Source of the DNA: Solanum dulcamara
Lineage: Eukaryota > Streptophyta > Magnoliopsida > Solanales > Solanaceae
Assembly (NCBI RefSeq): GCF_947179165.1
Contig: NC_077247.1
Span: forward strand, 16,577,501-16,641,500
Direction: 5' to 3'
DNA length: 64,000 bases
Every line of letters begins with the position of its first letter. Within the stretch, counting starts at the first letter, position 1. The translations under genes and the position numbers were made by a program. Under the pieces are notes generated by a model that saw nothing but the letters and a program-made list of their open reading frames with translations, did not search any database and was not told the DNA's origin. This document shows, piece by piece, positions 55,945-64,000 of the stretch.

Positions 55945-57819
55945 AAAAAATTCACGAAATAGTAGGGTTTGTGATAGGTCCGCATCGTGGACCTAGGAGA
56001 GTTTTCTGGCCGAGTTGAGTTTTTTTAAGGGCATTTTAGACCTTTTCCAAATTATTAGTCAATGAACCTAGACGTTTTAGGGCCTAATCTAACTCTATAA
56101 ATTCACCTAAACCCCCTATTCTATTTATTCTCCTACAATCATCTATCAATATTTCTCTCTCTACGAAAAGGCTGTCAAGGGACTCCTTTGAAGACTTCAA
56201 GTAAATTCACTCAAGCTCTTCATCAAAACTCTCAAGTTCTTCCAAATTAATTGGTGTTCTAACTTAAGGTATGTGGGTATTGATTCATGGATCCTTTCAT
56301 CCATGAAGCCCAATCAATTTCTCAAGATTTTCTATCAAATTAAAGTATGGTATTTTATGGGTTTTATGATCTCTTTTCCTATTGCATGAATTATGATTCA
56401 AAGTATGATCATGAGTCTATTTTGATATAAATTGATGGTTATTACATTGAATTGAAGAATTTTCTCATGAATTCTCCTATTTTGATTTCTAGGGTTCATG
56501 ATGTAAAATGTGAGTATTTTCAATTATACTTCCTAATAATATTATCTATATGAATTATGTATGGGATGATACAAAGTTTATGATCATCCATATTTTAAAG
56601 TCAATTTCATTATTTTCAAATCAATTGATTATGCATTCATGTCTTACCTTAATTTCAAGTATAAGCTATGATCATGAATTCCCAAGTATGAATTATGATT
56701 ATGTATTTCAATTATGATCATGGATTATAAGTATATTTCGAATGGCGATTTTCATGCAAATTATGGAAAGGTGACTTAGGTCCCAATGTGGTGCCTTGAG
56801 GCCTAATAATATGAATTATGCAAATATGATTGTAATGATGAAAGGGCAATTCTCCCATTACAAATATGTTATGAAAACTAGCTACTCTATGATTTCAAAC
56901 CTATGATCATGACTATGATATATTTAATTATGATTTATATGCTATGCATGTATTCCATGGGATTTAACTTAGCACCGAGAGGACGTGATGTGGGTGCCTT
57001 ACCAAAAGCCTTAGCAGCAACCTCATGTCCCACAAACTACGTGCCACCATAGGTTGCCTTTATGGCCTAGCTAGTGGATCTACAAATAGCACATATTCAT
57101 GATCAGGAGCCTACCTTGGCAAAGTAGCCTCCTTCTTCTCGATGTGGGTATCATCAGATTCTATGTTATAGCTGCATGGTCTTATTATCGATTATGGTTC
57201 CTTTCCCACATATGTATCATCTCTTAAGTATGTTATGATTTTGAATTTATGCTTTTAAATGCTTTGATCAACATAATTTTCTCATGACTTTACTTATTCC
57301 ATCTTATCATGTGTTTTACTTGACCTTTGCATTCCATGATTTACGTTGCATGTCACGCCCACATACTTAGTATATTCCAATGTACTAATGCATACTTTTT
57401 GCCTATATTGTCATATAATGTAGGGTTTGAGATTGAAGATCCTAATCGTCCACGTAACTAGTAGGCGTTCTCTATCCGACTGTATTGTGGTGAGTCCTCA
57501 TTGATCGAGGACAAATTTTCAAGTTGGTTACTGTTTTCTTTTCAAAAGACTTTTGTTTACATTGTATATTGAGGGTGAGCAATGGACATGTCTTATCCCC
57601 CTCCCATACTAATGTTTAGAGGCATCTAGTTTGACATATGTTCGAGTCTATGTTGTCATTAGACATCTTAGATTTCTATTTATTCTTTAGACTCCCTTAT
57701 GATGTTTTCGCTTTTATAGTTTACCTTATGTATGCTTATGATATGTACAAGAGGCTTGGTTGGAGCCCTTCGGGTTTCGATCACCATGTTATGACTTGGC
57801 CCTAGGTCTAGTCGTGACA
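55945..57819 (+). repeat. 3' LTR of chromovirus D, outer end shortened
   Basis: From about 56010 it aligns with the second part of the 5' LTR: TAGTGGATC-ACA-ATAGC, GGTGACTTAGG-CC-ATGTGGTG, CTAATGCATA-TTGCCTA and GGGTGAGC-A-GGACATGTCTTA. It ends GTCTAGTCGTGACA. Only about 90 bp stand where the 5' copy has over 500 bp of U3, so the outer part is deleted or unrecognisable; the left limit is approximate. Confidence 0.75.
56095..56102 (+). promoter_or_regulatory. TATA box in 3' LTR D
   Basis: CTATAAAT follows TCTAACT and is followed by a pyrimidine-rich leader TCTCTCTCT at 56153. The best core promoter candidate in this family. Confidence 0.5.
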
Positions 57820-58539
57820 TAGATTCCCCTTTTTCTTCATTATATGAGAAGACAACGCGATTCCATGTTATAGATCACATGGTTTTATTGTCGATTATGG
57901 TTTCTATCCCCCACATATATATATATATATATATATATATGATTACTATACTATTTTATGATCTTCAGCTATGTCATTAAATGCTTTGATCATCATGATA
58001 TTTCTCATGACTTTATTTAATATTTTTTATCATGTATAACCTTGATAATTGCATCTTATAATTCATGTTGCATGTCATGACTATATACTTAGTATATTCA
58101 AACGTACTAACGCATATTGTTGCCTTCATCATCTCATAATGTAGGGGTTGAGGTTGAGGATCATATCCACCCACGTGGCTAGGGAGATTTCTTATTCCGA
58201 CAAAGTTTTGGTGAGTCCTCATCTATCAAGAACAAGTTATGAGTTTTTATTTGTTATTTTCCAAAGACTTTTGTTATTTTTTCATATTGAGGGTGAGCTA
58301 GGGATATGTCTTATCCCTCACCCATGTTCATGAGTAAATGCATCTAGTTAGATAAATATTTTGAATCTATATTTTCATGTGATATTTCTTATTTACTATT
58401 CATAGTGTAGACTCTCTTATGATATTTTTGCTTTTACTTTACCTTATATATACTTATGATATGAACAAGAGCCTTGGTTGGAGCCCGTTTACGGTTTTGA
58501 TCACCATGTTATGACTAGTTCCTAGGTCCGATTGTGACA
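57820..58539 (+). repeat. Second LTR tail of family D
   Basis: Repeats the last 0.7 kb of the LTR just before it: TTCTTCATTATATG-GA, ATTCCATGTTATAG, CACATGG-TTTATT-TCGATTATGG, and ends TAGGTCCGATTGTGACA. It begins in mid-LTR directly after the 3' LTR end. An AT run at 57915-57940 is inside it. Detail of the first 60 bases is closer to the 5' LTR (47378) than to the adjacent 3' LTR. Confidence 0.82.
57915..57940. repeat. AT microsatellite
   Basis: Thirteen AT units inside the LTR tail, where the neighbouring LTR copies have CACATATGTAT. Confidence 0.92.
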
Positions 58540-59330
58540 TCAAGGAGATCAGTGTTTATCTTCAGGATTTCCTGGGTAAGGGATTCATTCATCCTAGTGT
58601 ATTTCCTTGGGGTTCCCCAGTCTTGTTTTTGAAGAAGAAGGATGGTACTTTGTGGATGTGTATTGACTACAGACAGTTGAACAAGGTGATGGTGAAGAAC
58701 CATTATCCTATAGCCCGTATTGATGATCTATTCGACTAGCTTCAAGGTGTCGCATAGTTTTCTAAGATTGACTTGAATTTCGGTTACCATCAGATGAGGA
58801 TTAGGGTATCAGACATCCCTAAGACTGTTTTTAGGACTATTTACGGCCATTATGAGTTCCTATTGATGTCTTTTCGATTAATTATTACCCCAGCCGCCTT
58901 TATGAATTTGATGAACCATGAATTTAGGCCATACCTTGACTTCTTCATCATATTTTTCATCAATGACATATTGGTATACTCACAGAGCTGGAGAGAGCAT
59001 GAGCAACATTTGAGGATTGTGCTTCAGAATTTAAAAGAATAGTGACTTTAAGCAAACTTCTCAAAGTTTGAATTTTTGATTAAGTCTGTATCATTCTTTG
59101 GGCAAGTGGTGTCCAAGGATGGAATTATGGTGGACTCGAAGAAGATTGAGGCTAGTCGTGATTAGTCCAGGCCCACCTTGATGACTAAGTTTTGTAGCTT
59201 CGTTGAATTACCAAGTTACTACAAATGCTTTGTTGAGGGCTTTTCTACTACTGCATAGCCTTTGACTCAATTAACTTGTCATGATGTCCCTTTTGACTAG
59301 TTGGAGGAGTGTGAGATGAGCTTTCTGAAC
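58540..59330 (+). pseudogene. Reverse transcriptase of chromovirus B
   Basis: [54 protein letters not shown], stop (TAG at 58737-58739, family Q), LQGVA, stop, [20 protein letters not shown], and the box [10 protein letters not shown], with Asn-Asp in place of Asp-Asp. A TAG at 59041 ends the open piece. The thumb YYKCFVEGFSTTA is at about 59216-59255. Not functional. Confidence 0.9.
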
Positions 59331-59660
59331 CTCAAGGCATTGCTTACTACCACTTTAGTATTGACCCTTCCAGACGAGGGCGAGGGCTTTACAATGTATT
59401 ATGACACATTTGGCGTGGGTTTGGGTTGTGTATTGATGCTGTGAAGCTGGATCATAGCTTATGAATTAAGGTAGCTTAAACTGCATGAGCGCAACTACCT
59501 CACTCATGACTTGGATTGGCGATGGTATTTTCTTGTGCTTAAGATTTGGATATACTACTTGTATGTAGTTCGTTCTGAAATCTAGACTAACCAAAGGAGT
59601 CTTTAGTATATTATCAGCTAGAGGGACCTTAATTCAAGGTAACACCATTAGATTGAGATC
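59331..59660 (+). pseudogene. RNase H of chromovirus B
   Basis: [33 protein letters not shown] (family YCDAS is here YYDTF, first Asp kept), stop, then LKLHERNYLTHDLDW, a short frame change, and the KSLQYI-like block with stops at 59585 and 59604. TGA and TAG codons again occupy Trp and Gln positions. Confidence 0.82.
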
Positions 59661-60180
59661 ATGAAGGACTATGACCTCTTTATTCTCTACAACCCAAGCA
59701 AGATGAATGTAGTAGTGGACACCTTAAGTTGGCAAGTGGTGCGTATTAGTAGTCTATCCCTCTGTCTTATTTCAGAGTGTTCTTTGTTTTTAAATATCCA
59801 GTCTTTAGCAAAAAACATGATTTTTCTTGATATTTTAGATGCTAGGAGGGTATTGGCTTATGTGGGAGTTTAGTCTTCTCTTTTGGATCAGATCCTTAGT
59901 CATTAGTTTCAGGAAAAAGACTTGGTAGTCCTTCAAGAGTGGGTTTTGTGAGGTGATTCTGGGTAGGCTACCTTAGATTCATATGGTATATTGAAATTTG
60001 ATGGCCGCTTATATGTTTTGAGAGTTAGGGGTTTGATTCAAGATATTCTGTCCATCTAGGCACAACGAAGATGTATTACAATCCGATAAAACACTAATAG
60101 TAGAGTAGCATGAGACTAGATACCATAAACTGTGTATCCCATTGCTTGTGTTGTCAGTAAGTGAAGGCCAATCAGTTGAG
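59661..60180 (+). pseudogene. Linker and zinc domain remnant, chromovirus B
   Basis: MKDYDLFILYNPSKMNVVVD, then TLSWQVVRIS, the linker ending DALSR in relatives. The zinc domain near 60030-60175 is strongly shifted: FDSRYSVHLGTTKMYY-like wording at 60034-60075 and CVSHCLCCQQVKANQLRPSR at about 60130-60190 keep the CxxC motif. Confidence 0.75.
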
Positions 60181-60720
60181 GCCTAGTAGAGAGCTTTAGA
60201 AATTATTCATCCCATATCACCATGGACTTCACTGTGGGTTTGACTTGGACTTATAGAGGTGTTGACAGTATTTGGGTCATCGTGGATCAATTGACCAAAT
60301 ATGAACACTTCCCTTCTATTCATACTTCCTTCAATGCTGAGAGGTTGGCTCGTATTTACATTTAGGAGGTGATTTATCTTTATGGTGTGCCTGTATCTAT
60401 CATCTCAGACTGGGGTTCAAAATTCACTTCCAGCTATTGGAGGACTTTTCAGGAGGAGTTGGGCACCCCAGTCGACCTTCACACAATATTTCACCTGCAG
60501 ACTAATGGCCAGTCAGAGCACACTATTCAGGTCTTGAGAATATGTTGCAGGCCTTTTTATGGACTTTAGAGGTCAGTGGGACCAGTTTTTTCCTTTGGCG
60601 GAGTTTGTATAAAATAATAACTACCATTCTAGTATTTAGATGGCCCCGTTCGAGGCAATCTATGCTAGGCATTGTCGCTCTCCAATCGATTAGTTTGTTT
60701 CTATAGAGCCTAGGCCGCGT
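60181..60720 (+). pseudogene. Integrase core of chromovirus B
   Basis: HITMDFTVGLTWTYRGVDSI with the first Asp, VIVDQLTKYEHFPSIHTSFN, then from 60369 MIYLYGVPVSIISDWGSKFT with the second Asp (SDRG is here SDWG), SYWRTFQEELGTPVDLHTIF, LQTNGQSEHTIQVL with the catalytic Glu, and after a frameshift NYHSSI and PFEAIYARHCRSPI. The three acidic residues are present but in separate frames. Confidence 0.88.
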
Positions 60721-61341
60721 GGTATAGACTCGCTTCAGGAGGCCTTATATCATGTGAGTGTGATTCAAGATAAGCTCAGGATAGCTTAGATTAAACATAA
60801 GAGTTATGTTGATCATAGGCATCAACCATTAAGTTCCGTAGTTAGTGAAAAATTATTCCTTCTAGTATCTTCCACGAAGGGCGTGATGAGATTTGGGAGG
60901 TTGGGTAAGCTTAGCCCTAGGTATATAAGGCTTTTTGATATTTTGAGGATAGTTGGAGATGTCACTTTTGAATTATCCCTACCTCCAGCATTTTCAGCTA
61001 TTTACCCAGTATTCCATGTCTCAATGCTATGTCGGCATGTTTTAGATGAGACTCATATGCTCCGATATGATTTAATTGAGCTGGATCATAGTATGACCTT
61101 TGTGGAGGTGCCAGTTGCTATTCTATCTAGAGATATGCGACAATTGAGTTCTAGAGTCATTCCTGTTAGTAAGATCCATTGGAGGCATCATCCAGTCGAA
61201 AAGGCTACCTGGGAGACCGAGCAGGACATGCAAGAGCAACTCTATAGCTTATTTAACTTTAGGTACTTCTTGACTCTTAATTTTATGGATGAAAGTTCTT
61301 TTAGTAGTGGATGTGGTAATGACCCTCAAGGTCAATTTTGA
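60721..61341 (+). pseudogene. Integrase C-terminus and chromodomain-like end, chromovirus B
   Basis: GIDSLQEALYHVSVIQDKLR, then open from 60883: MMRFGRLGKLSPRYIRLFDI, LPPAFSAIYPVFHVSMLCRH, VLDETHMLRYDLIELDHSMT, FVEVPVAILSRDMRQLSSRV and KIHWRHHPVEKATWETEQDM. The 152-codon frame is intact and retains the Trp residues. Its last codons run into the LTR start at 61312. Confidence 0.9.
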
Positions 61342-63296
61342 CTCATTTTCATTATTTAGAGCATTCCCATAGCAACACCAAGTCATTTATAATTTGTTGG
61401 CACTGATTATTCGATCGCCTGGTCATTTATTTTGGGGTTTTCCCCATTTTTGTGTTTTGGAGCTTTTAGAATTTGAAAAGTTGACTTTCGTCAAAACATT
61501 AGGTAAACGGCCTCAAAATAGAATTTTGATGGTTCCATCAGCTTTAGAAAGGTCATTGTAGGCTAATGGATGGTTGGCTTGAGTCCCAAAGCTTTCAGTG
61601 CGAATTTGAACCTTTAGGCATTTTAGCCTTAAAACCTTGGACAAAATTTGACCTCGGTCAACATTCTTAGAAAACGTGCTTGAATGAGAATTACGTCAAT
61701 ATGGTTAGCTCTAGAATGTCTAGTTTTCTTAATAATGACCTGTCGTGCGCTTCTCGTGGCCCTTAATAGAAATGGCTAAAAACAGTACTTGGGTGTAGGA
61801 TCCACTTTTTGTTGAAATGACCTTGGTTGGAAATATCAAGTGTGTCGTTGAGTTTGAAACGTCAAATTTAGTGGGCTAGCATAGTTCGTTTGTGAGCACG
61901 GGGTTTTAAATGAATTTCGAGCACCCCGTCAAAAAATTTGGTTTGGCCAAAACCAATTGTTCCTGCATCTGTTGGTGCAGTCTATGTTTGGCCTCTACAT
62001 TCCTAGGTCACCTGGGGCATTCATGAAGCATGCCCTCACAGGCCTCCATATTTGCAAGGTGGCCTCTTTGTATGCGATGTTCTGTCTAGCTGACCCTACA
62101 TATTCGCGAGGCTCCCTCTACAATCTTGAGGGTCTTTTTTACAGTTGTCCGCGATTGAGAGCCTAGGGCTCCACAATCACGGAGAGAATTTTCTATGGTG
62201 TTTCAATTAAGACTAGAGATGTGGTTTCACTCATTTCCAATTTTTCAAAACTCGATATCTCTCTTAATTTAGCTCCATTTTGGGTGATTTTATGTCCTGG
62301 ATGTTTGAAAAGTTTGTGGCTATATGGGTGATCAGTCGGGGAGTGTTGAGGACTCTCTATTTGAGGTAATTATAAGGATTAAAGTTGCTGCCAACTCTCC
62401 TCCATAACTTTTAATGGTCATTTCTTGCATGTCAATTGTTTAGGAAGTTCTAAGCCTCGAATTGCATTCTATTTTGGGATAGAAGTTTGGGTGACCGTTT
62501 GATGGAGTCAATTTCAGAAATTTCAAATGTAGGTCCTATGTTTTCATTTTAGACTCTAAAATTGGTCCATCTTTGTTTTACGTGTTTTTAGTGTCGAAAT
62601 GATTATATTAGTGTTGTGATCCTATTTTTGATGGCGTGGTATCATTTAGAGGTTCTACGAAAGGGAAAATCTCTGAAAAAGTGATTTAAAGTACGCGTTG
62701 TCAGTTTAAAGGTAGGCTACATCTTCTCAACTTGTAGATTGAGCTTGAATATGTAAATATATGTCGATTTGTGTGAATTTAGGGTGGATATCTAGTTGAT
62801 CATATTTAGCTTCCTAGAATCCGTCGTCTACACCTTTTTTAGGTAATTCAGAATCGTTGGCTTGTTGTCTTCTTTATTATTGATCATCCATACCTTGTGG
62901 TGTGATTTTTCCAAGTTTGTTGGTTATATTGGAGCATGTTTGTCCTTAGCCTAGCTTAGACTAGTGCTTTTCCATAGACTTGCATATCTTGGAGCATATA
63001 GGCCTTAGAATCTCTCCAATATTGTTTCATAAGGCTTTGTATACTTATATAGAAGACTTAGGTCTTATAGTTTGTGCCTTAGCTACGGAGTAACCCAGCG
63101 CTAGAGACCTTCTATCCATAATTGCCTTCTTTCGTTGGCTCTTGCGTACTTTGTTTTACTTCTGTAGGCTACTCATTGTTTCTGGTTAGATTTTGTTTGG
63201 GATGGAGTGATATATTTAAGGCACTCGATTTGGGGTTCTCCCTTTGATGCTCGACTGGCTACTAATCCTAAATCTAGTTGACTTGTCTCTATTCTC
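61312..63296 (+). repeat. 3' LTR of chromovirus B
   Basis: Starts TGTGGTAATGACCCTCAAGG (usual family start TGTAATGACCC) right after the chromodomain-like coding end. It aligns with 26466-27764. The right end is not clear; an RT fragment of another element begins near 63297. Contains GTCGTCTACACC and other unique words, no coding. Confidence 0.72.
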
Positions 63297-63520
63297 GGTT
63301 AAAGTCCCTGATTTAATGATTTATTCTCGAAATAAAGAAGATTATATGGGTCAATTGAGAATTATGTTGCAACCATTGAGGGAGAAGCAATTATTTGCTA
63401 AATTTAGTAATTTAGAGTTTGGCTAAGGGAAGTTGCATTTCTTGGACATGTGGTGTCTGGTGATCGGATTAAAGTAGATCCAAAGAAAATAGAGGCGGTT
63501 AAAATTTAGCCTACACCATT
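63297..63520 (+). pseudogene. RT fragment of a D-like chromovirus
   Basis: LMIYSRNKEDYMGQLRIMLQ, then [17 protein letters not shown], a frame change, [24 protein letters not shown] sequence and AVKI, then a stop where family has NW. Homologous to 53604-53785 and still contains the 31-bp segment missing there, so it is a separate copy. It lacks the FIDD box itself (cut at its left end) and is cut at 63520 by a TGTCACGG end. Confidence 0.85.
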
Positions 63521-64000
63521 TGTCACGGCCCAATTTCTCAGGCTGTGATGGAACCTGCAAACACCCACCAACAGGTGAGCCTAACCTTTAACCCGTAGCC
63601 CAGAACTGGAGGCAACAGGCTATCAAGCGGAAGATTAATAAATAAAATAGGAAAATAGGTACTAACGAGAAGAAAGAGGACATTAAACAAACACAAGAAA
63701 CCACCTAAGACATGGCATCAGTCTGTAATCGAGCATCTAAATAAAAAAAGAAGTACAAGGCTTTTACACTACAATATGAGTATAGACAGTCTTCGAAAGA
63801 AAGTAAAGACAGTCCTAATCTGACATGAATCGAAATTGGCAACTCCTAATGCCAGGAGCTCACCAAATCTCCGACTCAGAAGTTGCTCTGCACCAGTCCA
63901 AATCAATAGCGATAACCCGTACTATGATGTGCAGGGGACATAAGTGTAGTATGAGTACCAAATGAATGGTACTCAATAGGCATGGGCCGACTAAGCTACA
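63521..64000 (-). repeat. LTR end of another element, running off the window
   Basis: TGTCACGGCCCAATTTCTCA begins at 63521, inside the RT fragment, preceded by CCATT as the possible target duplication. By analogy with 50528-53518 this is the inner end of an LTR whose sense is the minus strand. The remaining part is outside the window, so solo LTR or full element cannot be told. Confidence 0.7.

Larger units (their letters stand above)
45823..57819 (+). mobile_element. Chromovirus D with internal duplication and solo-LTR insertion
   Basis: Plus-strand element from a 2.24-kb 5' LTR through PBS, gag, protease, RT, RNase H, integrase and chromodomain-like end to a 3' LTR ending GTGACA at 57819. 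A 373-bp duplication sits in the protease region, a 2991-bp minus-oriented LTR interrupts RT, part of gag is deleted, and the 3' LTR lacks most of its outer end. The LTR start TGTAAGAGCTCGTAAG resembles the family E LTR start. No flanking duplication is visible because the right flank is another LTR tail. Confidence 0.9.
58540..63296 (+). mobile_element. Chromovirus B, 5'-truncated
   Basis: Plus-strand pol from the RT N-terminus to the chromodomain-like end, followed by a 3' LTR. Gag, protease, primer site and 5' LTR are missing: RT starts directly after the GTGACA end of the LTR tail at 58539. Protein wording differs from I, A, C, D and E. Its LTR family also occurs at 26466-27764. Confidence 0.86.

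Noticed and set aside
1..64000. Host genes, tRNA or rRNA genes, centromeric satellite
   Set aside because: I found no exon-like host coding beyond the DUF4283 scrap, no tRNA or rRNA signatures, and no long satellite array other than the 1.35-kb repeat at 41305-42655.

Overview
The window is plant nuclear DNA that looks like gene-poor, repeat-packed heterochromatin. Almost everything I can assign is an LTR retrotransposon or a fragment of one, in both orientations, nested and broken. The coding remnants are plant-type Ty3/gypsy chromoviruses (gag, protease, RT, RNase H, integrase, C-terminal chromodomain-like region; LTRs of 2-3 kb, Tel/Del-Tekay style), one Athila/Tat-like gag-protease fragment primed by a tRNA-Asp type site, and one Ty1/copia element. 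The protein wording, the LTR openings (TGTAACACCCC, TGTCACGRCC, TGTAATGACCC) and two MITE types recall Solanaceae (tomato, potato or pepper relatives). That is recognition from memory, not a search. I see no intact host gene, no rRNA or tRNA gene and no CRISPR array.

Layout. 1-5844: minus-strand chromovirus I, entering the window at its RNase H/integrase linker, with gag, primer-binding site and a complete 2.47-kb 5' LTR. 5845-7039: unassigned. 7040-10795: minus-strand Athila-like fragment with PBS and a probable LTR. 10800-24850: a minus-strand copia element split in its gag zinc-knuckle region by plus-strand chromovirus A (13873-23282), which keeps both LTRs, PBS, polypurine tract and a near-perfect target duplication. 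24923-26465: a MITE and a DUF4283-type remnant. 26466-31250: an LTR of family B interrupted by another LTR. 31250-42655: a minus-strand scrap heap of one chromovirus family (pol; LTR; RNase H-integrase; LTR piece; gag; LTR), ending in a higher-order tandem repeat. 43469-45750: a hAT-like MITE, a Mutator-like MITE, a 38-bp perfect palindrome and a short tandem repeat. 45823-57819: plus-strand chromovirus D, with a 373-bp tandem duplication in its protease region and a 2991-bp solo LTR in its RT. 57820-63296: an LTR tail, then 5'-truncated plus-strand element B with its 3' LTR. 63297-64000: an RT scrap cut by another long LTR that runs off the end.

Working together: each element once encoded the usual cycle (Gag particle, protease maturation, tRNA-primed reverse transcription, RNase H processing, integrase insertion). 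Every copy now carries stops, frameshifts or deletions, so none looks autonomous. Many stops sit where family members have Trp, Arg or Gln codons, as expected from decay of methylated cytosines. I did not find a new biological system. The most unusual structures are the trimeric higher-order repeat beside an LTR (41305-42655), the triplicated CpG-rich module upstream of a TATA-like site (5145-5440), the cluster of short GAC-CGTAGA motifs in LTR D, and the chimeric junctions in 31250-42655.
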